Assembly: GCA_902535155.1 (NCBI GenBank)
Contig: CACASB010000004.1
Location: forward strand, 1 to 57,831
DNA length: 57,831 nucleotides
Direction of reading: 5' to 3'
Source of the DNA: an uncultured Pelagibacteraceae bacterium
GTDB taxonomy: Bacteria; Pseudomonadota; Alphaproteobacteria; Pelagibacterales; Pelagibacteraceae
The position numbers and the translations under genes are program-made. The notes beneath the pieces were generated by a model. It was not told where the DNA came from and searched no databases. It saw nothing but the letters and a program-made list of their open reading frames with translations. How positions within the stretch are numbered: the stretch's first letter is position 1; each line of letters starts with the position of its first letter. Of this stretch, positions 29,563-39,200 are shown one piece after another.

Positions 29563-30912
29563 TTATTCACTTAATAATGACGACCAGGATGGGTCTGAGG
29601 CATCAGTTTTAGTATCAACTAATCTCTCATTATATCCGGTCAAATCTATAGACCATAATTTTGCGGAAAACCCCTTTCCCTCTGAATCTGATTTGGTCTC
29701 CCTATAGAATATTAGCACTCTACCATTAGGAGACCATGATGGTGCCTCTTGGTAGTAGTTTTCTGTTAGTAATCTTTCTCCACTACCATCAACTCTCATT
29801 ACACCTATATAGAATTTACCTTTATGAAGTTTGGTAAATGCTATCAAGTCTCCCCTAGGAGACCATACCGGGGTTCCATACAAACCATTGCCAAAAGAAA
29901 TTCTTTTTACTTTTGAGCCATCACTTTTCATGACATAAATTTGTTGGTAGCCACTTCTATCAGAATTAAAGCATATATATTTACCATCAGGTGAAAATGA
30001 AGGTGAAGTATCTATAGAAGGATGATTGGTAATTTTTTCAACAATTCTATTTTCAAGATCCATAGTATATATTTCTGAGTTACCATCTTTAGCAAAACTC
30101 ATTATTATTTTTTTTCCGTCAGGAGAGAATCTCGGAGCAAAGGTCATCCCTGGAAAATCACCAACAACTTCTTGAACACCAGTTTCAATGTCTAACAAAT
30201 ATACTCTTGGCAAGTTTTTAAAATATGACAAGTAAGTTACCATTTGATTGGTTGGATTAAATCTTGGAGTTAACACCAGCTCATTACCTAAAGTTAAGTA
30301 CTTTGTGTTATATCCATCTTGATCCATAATTGCTAACTTCTTGACTCTTTTTGTCTTCGGACCCTCTTCGGATACATAGATTATCCTAGTGTCAAAATAA
30401 CCTTTTTCACCAGTTAACCTTTGGTAAACCTTGTCTGTAATAATATGACCAACTCTTCTCCAGTTATCTGGCACTGTTGTAAAAGCTAAAGCCATCATTT
30501 CTTTTCCAGCAAGAACATCCCATAATCTAAACTCTACTCTAAGTTTATCATTTTCAAATTTTACTTCACCAGTAATCAAAGCTTGTGCCTTTATCAAAGA
30601 CCAATCCTCAAATCTTGGTTTTAAATGAGCTATGTCAGGTTTTTGTAAAAATGCTTCTTTTTTAAGAGGATTAAAAAGTCCGGAAGACTTTAAGTTATTT
30701 TCTACAACAGAAGATATATCTTCACCAATATTTTCCTTCTTTAATAAATTTTGGAATTCTTTAACTGACTTTGACTCAACAAACAAAGGTGACACCGCTA
30801 TTGGAAGTGGATTCAAGTTTCCTCTTGTAATATCAACCTCGATTAATCCAAATGAAGTTTTTGGTATCATTATAAATAAAACTGCTAATATATATAATTT
30901 AGTTTTTTTCAT
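29563..30912 (-). CDS. tolB: Tol-Pal system protein TolB
   Basis: A periplasmic beta-propeller that shuttles between TolA and Pal. A signal peptide spans residues 1-22 ([18 protein letters not shown]). The N-terminal alpha/beta domain begins [17 protein letters not shown]. The propeller contains repeated blades with a SPDG turn: [55 protein letters not shown] and [15 protein letters not shown]. The length of 449 is normal. It overlaps tolA by 4 nt (ATGA). Confidence 0.96.
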   Translation of the reverse strand: MKKTKLYILAVLFIMIPKTSFGLIEVDITRGNLNPLPIAVSPLFVESKSVKEFQNLLKKENIGEDISSVVENNLKSSGLFNPLKKEAFLQKPDIAHLKPRFEDWSLIKAQALITGEVKFENDKLRVEFRLWDVLAGKEMMALAFTTVPDNWRRVGHIITDKVYQRLTGEKGYFDTRIIYVSEEGPKTKRVKKLAIMDQDGYNTKYLTLGNELVLTPRFNPTNQMVTYLSYFKNLPRVYLLDIETGVQEVVGDFPGMTFAPRFSPDGKKIIMSFAKDGNSEIYTMDLENRIVEKITNHPSIDTSPSFSPDGKYICFNSDRSGYQQIYVMKSDGSKVKRISFGNGLYGTPVWSPRGDLIAFTKLHKGKFYIGVMRVDGSGERLLTENYYQEAPSWSPNGRVLIFYRETKSDSEGKGFSAKLWSIDLTGYNERLVDTKTDASDPSWSSLLSE

Positions 30913-31754
30913 CCCCTTAACATCTCTCTAGCATCAAAATTCAATTGAAGATCTTTCCATCTTTCATATCCAGTTGCAGGCACCCTTAAAGGCTGGCAAA
31001 GTCTAATTGCTCTTAAAGCACTTTCCGCCAGCACTTTATAAAAACCTTGTCCAGGTTTATTCATTCTAGCGTGATCTAAAATTTCCGAATTTATTACAGT
31101 ACCATCTGGTTTTAAACTTAATTTTATTCTGACCAGTAAATTTTCATTATAAGGTAATCCTAACGGAATACTCCAACAACCAAATATTTGTGCCTTCAGT
31201 GCGTCTTCCTCACTTAAAGTTAGTGCGCTAGTGGTAATATTTTTTTGGTTTGATTGGGTAATTTTGTCAGTTTTATTAGTTGTTTCTGCAGACTCCTCTT
31301 TGGATTTATCAATTAATGCAGCAATATTGTTTGGATCAAATAATTCATCTTTTTCAAATTCTGATACTTGTTTTACCTCCTCATCAATTTTTTCAGGATT
31401 CTGTAAATCCTTCTCAGGTTTTTTTACTATTTCTTCATTTTGGTCTGGTAATGGTATCGCATCAGGTTTTTCTTTCTTAATCTGTTTTGGGGGTGCTTGC
31501 TCAGAAACAATTTTTTCTTTCTCTTTAACTTTCTCTATGATTTTTTTTGCTTTAGGTGCGAATGGTATATTTGTTTTATCTGTTATCTGAATTAGTTCAA
31601 TTGATATTAGAGGGGGCAAATCTATCGGTTTTTTTGCAATGAAAGGAAAAGTAAGTGCGGTAATAACAACTAAGAATAAATGCAATGCTGAAGAAATCGC
31701 TACATTCTTAACCATCAACATGTCATCTTTTTGTAAAAGATTATTAAATTTCAT
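30909..31754 (-). CDS. tolA: TolA-type cell envelope protein
   Basis: The inner-membrane tether of the Tol-Pal system. A single N-terminal helix spans about 17-40 ([19 protein letters not shown]). A long periplasmic linker follows, rich in Lys, Glu and Pro (residues 70-170), then a C-terminal domain that begins near 180 ([20 protein letters not shown]) and includes the conserved paired cysteines and [13 protein letters not shown]. At 281 residues the linker is short compared with E. coli TolA. Assignment is supported by its place between tolR and tolB with 4-nt overlaps on both sides. Confidence 0.9.
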   Translation of the reverse strand: MKFNNLLQKDDMLMVKNVAISSALHLFLVVITALTFPFIAKKPIDLPPLISIELIQITDKTNIPFAPKAKKIIEKVKEKEKIVSEQAPPKQIKKEKPDAIPLPDQNEEIVKKPEKDLQNPEKIDEEVKQVSEFEKDELFDPNNIAALIDKSKEESAETTNKTDKITQSNQKNITTSALTLSEEDALKAQIFGCWSIPLGLPYNENLLVRIKLSLKPDGTVINSEILDHARMNKPGQGFYKVLAESALRAIRLCQPLRVPATGYERWKDLQLNFDAREMLRG

Positions 31755-32167
31755 CTCTCCTTATAAGGTTCTGAAATTAAAGCCACTTTAGTAAAACCAG
31801 ACCCTGACAACATACCCATGACCTCCAGAACTCTTCCGTAGTTTATCGTTTTATCTCCCCTGACATATATTCTTGTATCTGTTCTATTTTTCGAAACAGC
31901 AAGTATTTTTGCAATTACATTGTCATAGTCAACTTTTGACTCTTGAATAAATATTTCACCCTTTGAATTGATTGTTAAAGTAAGCGGTTCTTGCTCTTCA
32001 GGTAGGGAATCTGCTGAACTTTCAGGTAGATCAACCTGAACACCTACAGTCAACAATGGAGCTGTAACCATAAAAACAATTAATAGAACAAGCATAACGT
32101 CCACGAATGGTGTAACATTTATTTCACTTATTGGTTCTTTAGAATTTTTTTTTAAACTAAAAGCCAT
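31751..32167 (-). CDS. tolR: TolR (ExbD family) proton-channel subunit
   Basis: With TolQ it converts proton-motive force into movement of TolA. An N-terminal transmembrane helix carries the essential aspartate: INVTPFVDVMLVLLIVFMV (residues 17-35). A small periplasmic domain follows with VYVRGDKTINYGRVLEVMGM-like features (IYVRGDKTINYGRVLEVM). The 138 residues are typical. It starts 4 nt after the tolQ stop and overlaps tolA by 4 nt. Confidence 0.95.
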   Translation of the reverse strand: MAFSLKKNSKEPISEINVTPFVDVMLVLLIVFMVTAPLLTVGVQVDLPESSADSLPEEQEPLTLTINSKGEIFIQESKVDYDNVIAKILAVSKNRTDTRIYVRGDKTINYGRVLEVMGMLSGSGFTKVALISEPYKER

Positions 32168-32171
32168 AAGT

Positions 32172-32846
32172 TTAAATTATAGATAGAAATCTTTTGGCAA
32201 AGTTTTCTAGTCTTTGAGAATATTTCTTAGATTCATTATTAAATTTATTGAATGCTATAACGGCAGGAATAGCTGCTAATAATCCTAACGCTGTTGCAAA
32301 TAAAGCTTCTGCAATTCCTGGCGCAACAATTGCTAAACTAGTATTTCTTGAAACAGCTATTGATTGAAATGAATTCATTATTCCCCAAACAGTCCCAAAC
32401 AAACCTATAAATGGAGCTGTAGAACCCACTGTTGCAAGAAAGGAAAAATTTTTTTCCAAAAAATTTACCTCTGTTTCTATATTTGACTCAAGCAAACCTG
32501 TTAGTTTCTCATTCAAATTATTCCTGGATCTAGATTTTAAAACTACCTGCATGGTTTTTCTAAAAACATTAGACATTGGGTCATCTTTATTAGTAGGAAG
32601 ATTATTATAAAAGCTCTCAGCAGATTTAGATTTCCAGAATTTTTCCTCAAACTCAACGGTGCTCTCGTTTATTTTTTTAAACATTTTGAATTTTTCTATA
32701 ATTATTGCCCAAGAATATATTGATGCAGCTATCAATATAATGATAACTGATTTGACAACGATATCAGCTCTTAAAAAAAGGCTCATTAAAGAGAAATCAA
32801 CAGAGCCACCTAAACCTACAGCTTGAGAAGTTATATCTGCTTCCAT
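32172..32846 (-). CDS. tolQ: TolQ (MotA/TolQ/ExbB family) proton-channel subunit
   Basis: A three-helix inner-membrane protein: the first helix is at about 28-48 (IVVKSVIIILIAASIYSWAI). The family motif LATVGSTAPFIGLFGTVWGI followed by MNSFQSIA is near 135-162, and the third helix is ALFATALGLLAAIPAVIAFN near 180. The 224 residues are normal. It is the first tol gene here; ybgC, which precedes tolQ in most proteobacteria, is absent, and only 38 bp separate it from the resolvase gene upstream. Confidence 0.95.
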   Translation of the reverse strand: MEADITSQAVGLGGSVDFSLMSLFLRADIVVKSVIIILIAASIYSWAIIIEKFKMFKKINESTVEFEEKFWKSKSAESFYNNLPTNKDDPMSNVFRKTMQVVLKSRSRNNLNEKLTGLLESNIETEVNFLEKNFSFLATVGSTAPFIGLFGTVWGIMNSFQSIAVSRNTSLAIVAPGIAEALFATALGLLAAIPAVIAFNKFNNESKKYSQRLENFAKRFLSII

Positions 32847-32884
32847 AAAAAATCTTTCACACTAAAATGTGTCATCAATTTGTC

Positions 32885-33373
32885 TTAATTTTTTTGGATT
32901 TGATAGTAAAAACTAGCAATTAATATTGCGTCAGCTTTATTAGCGTCTTTTTTTCTTGATAATTTTGAGGAAATGTAAGGAAAAAACTCAATTGCTTTAG
33001 TTCTGCTTGAATCTTTTTGAGTATTTATAAGGTTATAATACTTTTTCCATTTTACAGGTGAAACAAAGTCCATTGGTATTTGCATTGCAGAAAATATACC
33101 TTTTAATATTCCAAATGACTGTCCAAAATTGAACATACTTGTAACTCCCTGTCCAGGCATTGCCGAGACTTGTTCTATAACCACTTTAATATCTTTTTTA
33201 TCCTCATGGATAATTACCTTTTGAATTTCATTATAAATTTGTGAGCCATTAACTTGTGACTTGTTTTTTTTTCCTACAGGCATAACTGGCATATCAAATA
33301 CATCCAATATATTCCCATCTTTGAAAATACATATTGCTCCTTTTATTCCTGGATCTATACCTATAATTAACAT
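32885..33373 (-). CDS. phage-type RuvC-like Holliday junction resolvase
   Basis: A RuvC-fold nuclease of 162 residues. IGIDPGIKGAICIF carries Asp7, VVIEQVSAMPGQGVTSMFNF carries Glu67, and KKDANKADAILIASFY supplies Asp143 and Asp148, so the four-acid active site is complete. The pattern IDPGxxGA, VYDMP-like FDMPVMP and MPGQGVxSMFxFGxxFG is that of RuvC homologues known from phages and some bacteria, not of the canonical cellular RuvC (which has IDPGxxxTGYG). It should cut four-way DNA junctions. It sits between yebC and tolQ, the normal place of ruvC-ruvA-ruvB, but no ruvA or ruvB follows. Confidence 0.82.
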   Translation of the reverse strand: MLIIGIDPGIKGAICIFKDGNILDVFDMPVMPVGKKNKSQVNGSQIYNEIQKVIIHEDKKDIKVVIEQVSAMPGQGVTSMFNFGQSFGILKGIFSAMQIPMDFVSPVKWKKYYNLINTQKDSSRTKAIEFFPYISSKLSRKKDANKADAILIASFYYQIQKN

Positions 33374-33376
33374 GCT

Positions 33377-34099
33377 TTATTCCAAAATTTCTAAGTTTGA
33401 GTAAACCTTTTGTACATCATCGTGATCTTCTAGAGTTTCTAAAAACTTTGTGGCTTCTGCAAATTGTACTTTATTTAACTTAACTTTATTAAGAGGATGC
33501 CACTCAATATTTGTAGACAAAAATTTATTAATTTTTTTCTCCATAATTTTTTTCACATCATAAATATTTTCTTTTTTGCAATGTATTTCATGATAACTCT
33601 CATTTGAAAAGCATTCATCTGCTCCAGAATTTATTGCTATTTCAAGCATAGTATCAACATCTATTTGCTCGGCATCTATTCTTATAATTCCAAGATGTTT
33701 AAAATTATGTGCAGCTGAGCCTTGGGTTCCCAAATTTCCACTATTTTTTTGGAAAATTTCTCGTATTTTTGATGCTGTTCTGTTTTTATTATCAGTTAAT
33801 GCCTCTACTATTACTGCGAGTTTATAGTTACCAAATCCCTCATATCTTATTTCATCAAAATTAGATTGATCATTAAATTTTGATTTATCAATTGCTCTAT
33901 CAATATTATCTTTTGGCATATTAGCTGATCTTGCCGCTTGAATAGCAGACCTTAATCTAGGGTTAATATCAGGGTCCTTATCACCTAACTTTGCTGCGAC
34001 GGTAATTTCTCTGGATAATTTTGAGAAAATTTTCGACCTTTCCTTGTCTGCTCTTCCTTTTTTATGTTTAATTCCAGCCCAATGTGAATGACCCGCCAT
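33377..34099 (-). CDS. yebC: YebC/PmpR family regulatory and translation protein
   Basis: A TACO1-family protein. Members act as DNA-binding regulators, and more recently some were linked to translation of proline-rich stretches. It begins with the family start MAGHSHWAGIKHKKGRADKE. I therefore use ATG 34099 instead of the in-frame extension to 34123, which would overlap the upstream gene. DINPRLRSAIQAARSANMPK followed by DNIDRAIDK and YEGFG are present. Length is 240. It lies 3 nt before the resolvase gene, keeping the yebC-ruvC adjacency common in alphaproteobacteria. Confidence 0.94.
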   Translation of the reverse strand: MAGHSHWAGIKHKKGRADKERSKIFSKLSREITVAAKLGDKDPDINPRLRSAIQAARSANMPKDNIDRAIDKSKFNDQSNFDEIRYEGFGNYKLAVIVEALTDNKNRTASKIREIFQKNSGNLGTQGSAAHNFKHLGIIRIDAEQIDVDTMLEIAINSGADECFSNESYHEIHCKKENIYDVKKIMEKKINKFLSTNIEWHPLNKVKLNKVQFAEATKFLETLEDHDDVQKVYSNLEILE

Positions 34100-34100
34100 A

Positions 34101-34907
34101 TTAAATTGTGTTTTGCAGCACACCCCCCATTAAGAAACTTTTAATTTTCTTAGTTAAACCAGTCTCAGTGCAACAATCGACAACAACCCCTGATAATGTT
34201 CCTTCCCCTAAAGACGGGAAATGTTTTTCAGATTTTTTCTTAAAAAATTTATTTATTGAATTATCTTTATCCATACCTATTACAGAATCGTAATCACCGC
34301 ACATTCCAGAATCTGTTATATACGCAGAACCTTTTCTTAAAATTCTTGCATCATTTGTTGGTACATGAGTATGGGTACCTGTTATTAATGTTGCCTTACC
34401 ATCAAATAAATGACTAATGGCCATTTTTTCACTGGTTATTTCTCCATGGAAATCAACTATTAAAAAATCATAATCTTTTTTAAGGTTATGATCTCTAAGA
34501 AATTTTTCTGTTTCTATAAAAACATCATTGCATTTTTTCATAAAAACGTTTCCCATCAAATTTAAAACACCAATTTTGAAATTATTTTTAGTAGTAAAAA
34601 TTTCAAAACCTCTTCCTGGAGCGGGAGAAATTAAGTTATGAGGTCTTAAGAGTTTTTTTTCTTTCTCAATATACTCAACGGTTTCCTTTTGATCCCATAC
34701 GTGGTTTCCTGTTGTTATCACATTAATTCCACATTGAAATAGTTCATTAGAAATTTTTTTGGTTATTCCTACTCCACTGTCAGCTGCATTTTCACCATTA
34801 GCGACAACAAATTCTAAATTATTTTGTTTGATTAAACTCGGTAAAAACTTTTTAATAACATTACAGCCAGAAGGTCCAACAATATCTCCTAGAAAAAGTA
34901 TTCTCAT
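34101..34907 (-). CDS. YmdB family metallophosphoesterase
   Basis: A 268-residue metallophosphoesterase of the TIGR00282/YmdB type. The di-metal ligands are visible in LFLGDIVGPSG (Asp), VVANGENAADSGVGIT (Asn/Glu), TTGNHVWDQKE (Asn-His), VDFHGEITSEK (His) and GTHTHVPTNDARIL (His). Studied Bacillus YmdB hydrolyses 2',3'-cyclic nucleotides, so a similar activity is possible. The order 5-FTHF cyclo-ligase, YmdB, YebC is widespread in alphaproteobacteria. Its ATG overlaps the preceding stop by 4 nt. Confidence 0.88.
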   Translation of the reverse strand: MRILFLGDIVGPSGCNVIKKFLPSLIKQNNLEFVVANGENAADSGVGITKKISNELFQCGINVITTGNHVWDQKETVEYIEKEKKLLRPHNLISPAPGRGFEIFTTKNNFKIGVLNLMGNVFMKKCNDVFIETEKFLRDHNLKKDYDFLIVDFHGEITSEKMAISHLFDGKATLITGTHTHVPTNDARILRKGSAYITDSGMCGDYDSVIGMDKDNSINKFFKKKSEKHFPSLGEGTLSGVVVDCCTETGLTKKIKSFLMGGVLQNTI

Positions 34908-35455
34908 TTGTAAACTTTATTTTCAGTAAATATATAATTCATTTTTTTATCAAATTTTCCAGTTGGAACTTTATTTATTTTTTGGCATGAAAGAGCAAGG
35001 CCAATTTTCAATAATTTTTTTTTTTTTTCAAATTTATTGATAAATCTATCATAGAAACCCCCACCATAACCAAGTCTATTTAATTTATCATCAAAGGCTA
35101 CTAGTGGTATTATAAGTGTTGAAGGTGCAATTTTTTTTAATTTTACAGGTTCAGGTATACCAAAGTTATTAATATTTAAAGGTGTATTTTTATTCCATTC
35201 ATAGAATGACATTTCGAAGTTTTTTTCTATAACTGGTAGTGAAATAATATATTTTTTTGTTCTTAAATTTTTAATTAGCTCAATTGTAGATACTTCAGAC
35301 CCAATTGGGTAATATAAGCCTATTTTTTTACTCTTAGATCCTCGACTTAATATCTTTGATAAAACCGTAAAATTAAATTTACTATTTTTAATTTTAAAAT
35401 TAGCTCGCTTTTTTAGAATTAATTTTCTTAATTGAGATTTTTTCACAACTAGCAA
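34904..35455 (-). CDS. ygfA: 5-formyltetrahydrofolate cyclo-ligase
   Basis: An MTHFS-family protein of 183 residues that converts 5-formyl-THF to 5,10-methenyl-THF with ATP. The pattern LRKLILKKRA at the start, IGLYYPIGSEVSTIELI in the middle, IIPLVAFDDKLNRLGYGGGF followed by YDRF, and a terminal region typical of the family are all visible. In many proteobacteria 6S RNA (ssrS) lies between zapA and this gene; here the zapA stop and this start are adjacent, so there is no room for it. Confidence 0.88.
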   Translation of the reverse strand: MLVVKKSQLRKLILKKRANFKIKNSKFNFTVLSKILSRGSKSKKIGLYYPIGSEVSTIELIKNLRTKKYIISLPVIEKNFEMSFYEWNKNTPLNINNFGIPEPVKLKKIAPSTLIIPLVAFDDKLNRLGYGGGFYDRFINKFEKKKKLLKIGLALSCQKINKVPTGKFDKKMNYIFTENKVYK

Positions 35456-35893
35456 CTAGTTTTTTAAATTTGTCTTTTCAACAAATTCCTCAATTTGTTG
35501 AGTTGTGTTCGAAATTATTTGATCATATTGATTTTTCAGATTTTGTATCTCATTTTCTAGTTTAGTTATGTTCTCAGAAAAAATTTTTGCTTCGTTCTCC
35601 TTATTATCTTTATAGTTATATGCTAATGCCTTAAGTTCTTTAAACTTATCGGTAATGTTTTTTATTTCTTTTTTATTAATGTCCACTTTTTTTTTAGTTT
35701 CAAAATACTCATCCATTATCTTTATTGATGTAATTAATAACAATTTGTTCTCTCCAATATTTCCTAGATCTAATTTTAATTTATCAAATTTGTTTCCAAG
35801 ATGATTTGCTAGCTCCTCTAAATGTTCCTCTTGTCCATCATCACAAGACAATAGGAAATCTTTACCATTAAATTTAATATTTACATTTGCCAT
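35456..35893 (-). CDS. zapA: cell division protein ZapA
   Basis: A small FtsZ-ring stabiliser. The N-terminal globular part VNIKFNGKDFLLSCDDGQEE followed by HLEELANHLGNKFDKL is characteristic, with IGENKLLLITSIKIMDEY next. The rest is a long coiled coil (about 70-140) that mediates dimer or tetramer formation. At 145 residues it has a longer coil than E. coli ZapA (109). It overlaps the upstream coiled-coil gene by 13 nt. Confidence 0.88.
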   Translation of the reverse strand: MANVNIKFNGKDFLLSCDDGQEEHLEELANHLGNKFDKLKLDLGNIGENKLLLITSIKIMDEYFETKKKVDINKKEIKNITDKFKELKALAYNYKDNKENEAKIFSENITKLENEIQNLKNQYDQIISNTTQQIEEFVEKTNLKN

Positions 35894-36204
35894 TTATCGA
35901 TTTCGCCTAACAGAATATCTGTTTCTTGATTTAATTCATCAATTTTCTCGTTAAATTTTAATTGATCTAAATTACGTTTAGAATTTTTGTCTTTGATATC
36001 CTTTAATTGATCCTTTAATTTAAGATGTTGATTAATTAAATTCTGATGTTTATTTTCTAATTCTTTTTTTTCAATTTCTAATTGATTTTTTTGATCAGAT
36101 AAATATTCTATATTTTTGAGACCTTCATCATCCACTAAATTAAGTTTTTTTAATTTGTCCAGAGCTATTTCAAGCTTTTTTTCTTTCTCACTGAAGTATT
36201 TCAT
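35881..36204 (-). CDS. small coiled-coil protein upstream of zapA (DUF4164-like)
   Basis: A 107-residue protein that is almost entirely charged heptad repeat (LEIEKKELENKHQNLINQHL region), with no signal peptide or membrane helix. Position and size match the short coiled-coil protein found directly before zapA in many alphaproteobacteria. A role at the division ring is inferred from this neighbourhood only; it is not recognisable beyond that. It is divergent from tkt with a 51-bp gap. Confidence 0.6.
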   Translation of the reverse strand: MKYFSEKEKKLEIALDKLKKLNLVDDEGLKNIEYLSDQKNQLEIEKKELENKHQNLINQHLKLKDQLKDIKDKNSKRNLDQLKFNEKIDELNQETDILLGEIDKWQM

Positions 36205-36255
36205 ATATATATTACATTATTAAATTGAGTCATCTTAGTCTAGATAGGTCAACAA

Positions 36256-38196
36256 TTGAAAGTAGAACATAAACAATTAGCTAACGCAATCAGATTTTTA
36301 TCAATAGATGCGGTAGAGACAGCAAATTCTGGTCATCCAGGAATGCCTATGGGAATGGCAGATGTCGCCACAGTTTTATTTAAAAATTTTTTAAAATTTA
36401 ATCCTAAAAATCCAAGCTGGATAAACAGAGACAGATTTGTTTTGTCTGCAGGACATGGATCAATGCTTCTGTATTCTTTGCTTTATTTGACCGGTTACAA
36501 AAGTGTTACTTTGGAAGATATTAAAAATTTTAGAAAACTAGATTCTATATGCGCTGGCCATCCTGAATACCATTTAAATTCTGGAATAGAGACAACTACA
36601 GGACCGCTTGGTCAGGGAATTTCAAATGCAGTCGGTTTTGCTCTAGCTGAGGAAATTTTAAAAAATAAAATTGGTAAGAAATTCATAGGCCATAAAACTT
36701 ATGTCGTAGCTGGAGATGGCTGTTTAATGGAAGGTATTAGTCATGAGGCTTTAAGTCTAGCAGGCCATTTAAAACTAAAAAATCTTATTTTATTATTTGA
36801 TAATAATTCTGTTTCAATAGATGGTCCTACTAACTTGACAGTATCTGACAACACAAAAAAAAGATTTGAAAGTTATGGTTGGAATTACTTAGATATAAAT
36901 GGACACAATGAAAAACAAATTTTTAATGCATTAAAAAAAGCTCAAAATTCAAAAAAACCGATTGCTATATCTTGTAAAACAACAATAGGTTATGGTTCTC
37001 CAAACAAAGGTGGTAAGTCATCTTCTCATGGAAGCCCTTTGGGTGTAGACGAAATAAAACTCGTAAGAAAAAAGTTAAATTGGAAGTACAAGCCTTTCGA
37101 AGTCCCGGATAAAATTTTAAATGCATGGAGGGAAATTGGAAATAGAGCATCACTGGCAGCTGAAAAAGGTAATTCTAAAGATCTTGAAAAAAAAAATAAT
37201 TTAATTCCAAACCTTATAAGTGAGGAAATAGAGGAATTAAAAAAAAATTATTTAAAAACGTTGGAGCCAATGGCAACCAGAAAATCCTCTGAAAAGTTTC
37301 TAGAAATTGCATCGAAATTAACAAATCTTATTGGGGGATCTGCTGATCTTGCTGGTTCAAACAACACAAGAACGAAAAATCATAAAATTATTAGGCCTGG
37401 AAAATTTGATGGAAACTACATTCATTACGGAGTAAGAGAACACGCTATGTGCGGAATAATGAATGGAATATCGTTACACAGTAATTTAATACCTTACGGA
37501 GGAACATTTTTAATATTCAGTGATTATTGTAAGCCTTCAATCAGGCTTTCTGCAATGATGGGTCAAAAAGTGATTTTTGTCTTTACTCATGACTCAATAG
37601 GTCTTGGCGAGGATGGGCCAACTCACCAGCCAATAGAACAATTATCGGCGCTTAGATCGATACCAAATTTAAATGTTTTTAGACCTGCAGATACAATAGA
37701 AACATTTGAATGTTGGCAGTTAGCTTTAGAAAATAAAAATACTCCCAGTGTAATTGCTTTGACTAGGCAAAAAACAAATCCAATCAGAAGAGATTATTTA
37801 AATATTAATCAATGTTCTAAGGGGGCATATGAAATAATGAGGACTGGAGATGATTTAAAATTAATTTTAATTTCAAGCGGTTCCGAGCTAGATCTTGCGT
37901 GTAAAGTTAGTCATAAATTAGCCACAGATAATATTTATTCAAAAGTTATATCAATGCCTTGTCACGAAATTTTTGATTTACAGAATGATAATTACAAATC
38001 AGAAATACTATCAAATAATTTAATGAAAGTTTCAATCGAGGCATCTGAGACTAGCTATTGGAAAAAATACACTAATAATAACGGTCTAAATTTTGGAATT
38101 GATGACTTTGGTAAAAGTGCACCATATAAAGATATTTACGATCATTTTAAATTAGATGAGCAAAATATCGTAAATAAAATTAAGGAAAAATTGTGA
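36256..38196 (+). CDS. tkt: transketolase
   Basis: A ThDP enzyme that moves two-carbon units between pentose and triose/hexose phosphates. Motifs: [18 protein letters not shown] near residue 25, [63 protein letters not shown], and [20 protein letters not shown] followed by LNVFRPAD. Length is 646. The start is TTG 36256 behind AGGT; an in-frame TAG lies 15 nt upstream and no ATG or GTG lies between. It heads the tkt-gap-pgk-fba-thiE-efp-suhB series, whose genes touch or overlap. Confidence 0.96.
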   Translation: MKVEHKQLANAIRFLSIDAVETANSGHPGMPMGMADVATVLFKNFLKFNPKNPSWINRDRFVLSAGHGSMLLYSLLYLTGYKSVTLEDIKNFRKLDSICAGHPEYHLNSGIETTTGPLGQGISNAVGFALAEEILKNKIGKKFIGHKTYVVAGDGCLMEGISHEALSLAGHLKLKNLILLFDNNSVSIDGPTNLTVSDNTKKRFESYGWNYLDINGHNEKQIFNALKKAQNSKKPIAISCKTTIGYGSPNKGGKSSSHGSPLGVDEIKLVRKKLNWKYKPFEVPDKILNAWREIGNRASLAAEKGNSKDLEKKNNLIPNLISEEIEELKKNYLKTLEPMATRKSSEKFLEIASKLTNLIGGSADLAGSNNTRTKNHKIIRPGKFDGNYIHYGVREHAMCGIMNGISLHSNLIPYGGTFLIFSDYCKPSIRLSAMMGQKVIFVFTHDSIGLGEDGPTHQPIEQLSALRSIPNLNVFRPADTIETFECWQLALENKNTPSVIALTRQKTNPIRRDYLNINQCSKGAYEIMRTGDDLKLILISSGSELDLACKVSHKLATDNIYSKVISMPCHEIFDLQNDNYKSEILSNNLMKVSIEASETSYWKKYTNNNGLNFGIDDFGKSAPYKDIYDHFKLDEQNIVNKIKEKL

Positions 38197-39200
38197 AAGC
38201 AAAAATTGGAATTAACGGATTAGGTAGAATTGGTAGGATGGTCCTACGATCTATTTTCGAAGAAAACCATAAAAATTTAAAAATTAGTCATATTAACAAT
38301 AGAGCAAATATTAGCACGGCATGTGATCTTATAAAGAGAGATAGTATACACGGAAAATTTAAGGGAAATGTGTCCGTTAAAAGTAATAAGTTAATAATTA
38401 ATGGAAATAAAATTACTTATTCTCAAGAAAATAATTTAAATGATATTTCTTGGGAAAAATATAATGTTGATATAGTGCTTGAATGCACGGGCAAATTTAA
38501 TTCAAAAGAGAAGTTAATTTCCCACATTAAGAATGGTGCTAAAAAAGTAATTGTTTCAGCACCATGTAAGAATGCTGACAAAACCATAGTTTATGGAGTG
38601 AACCATAAAAATATTTTAAATAAAGACAAAATTATCTCTGCTGCTTCATGCACAACTAATTGCCTAGCTCCAGTTGTTTACGTGTTAAATGAAAATTTTG
38701 AGATTGAAAAAGGTTTCATGACAACTATTCATTCTTATACGACTGATCAAAGATTGCTTGATAATTCTCATAAAGATCCTAGAAGAGCTCGATCTGCTAG
38801 CCAATCAATTGTGCCAACCTCAACAGGGGCTTCAAAAGCAATTAGTGAAATTTTACCTTCACTAAAAGGTAAATTAGAAGGCATTGCAATGAGAGTGCCT
38901 ACACCTAATGTTTCTTTAGTTGAGCTAGTCTTTTGCACAAAAAAAGATTTAACTATTAATAAAATAAATTTAGCCTTCGAAAAATTTAGTAAAAACAATA
39001 AAAATAAAGTTTTAAAGGTAACAAAAGAGAAACTTGTTTCTGTGGATTTTAATCATGATCCAGCATCATCAATTGTCGATGCAAGTTTAACAAGCGTAGT
39101 AGGTAAAAACATGGGTAAAATTTCAGCCTGGTATGATAATGAGTGGGGTTTTTCTAACAGAATGTGTGATATAGCAGAATATCTTCACAAGATTTCTTAA
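38193..39200 (+). CDS. gap: glyceraldehyde-3-phosphate dehydrogenase
   Basis: Interconverts glyceraldehyde 3-phosphate and 1,3-bisphosphoglycerate. [16 protein letters not shown] is the nucleotide-binding start, [11 protein letters not shown] has catalytic Cys153, [10 protein letters not shown] has His180, and [12 protein letters not shown] and [12 protein letters not shown] complete the fold. Length is 335. The cofactor loop reads INNR at 34-37 where NAD-specific enzymes usually have IND, so NADPH use is possible. GTG start, overlapping the tkt stop (GTGA). pgk follows with a one-base overlap (TAATG). Confidence 0.95.
   Translation: MKAKIGINGLGRIGRMVLRSIFEENHKNLKISHINNRANISTACDLIKRDSIHGKFKGNVSVKSNKLIINGNKITYSQENNLNDISWEKYNVDIVLECTGKFNSKEKLISHIKNGAKKVIVSAPCKNADKTIVYGVNHKNILNKDKIISAASCTTNCLAPVVYVLNENFEIEKGFMTTIHSYTTDQRLLDNSHKDPRRARSASQSIVPTSTGASKAISEILPSLKGKLEGIAMRVPTPNVSLVELVFCTKKDLTINKINLAFEKFSKNNKNKVLKVTKEKLVSVDFNHDPASSIVDASLTSVVGKNMGKISAWYDNEWGFSNRMCDIAEYLHKIS

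Noticed and set aside
35440-35470. Expected site of 6S RNA (ssrS) between zapA and the 5-FTHF cyclo-ligase gene.
   Set aside because: The two genes abut with no gap, so the RNA cannot lie here in its usual form.
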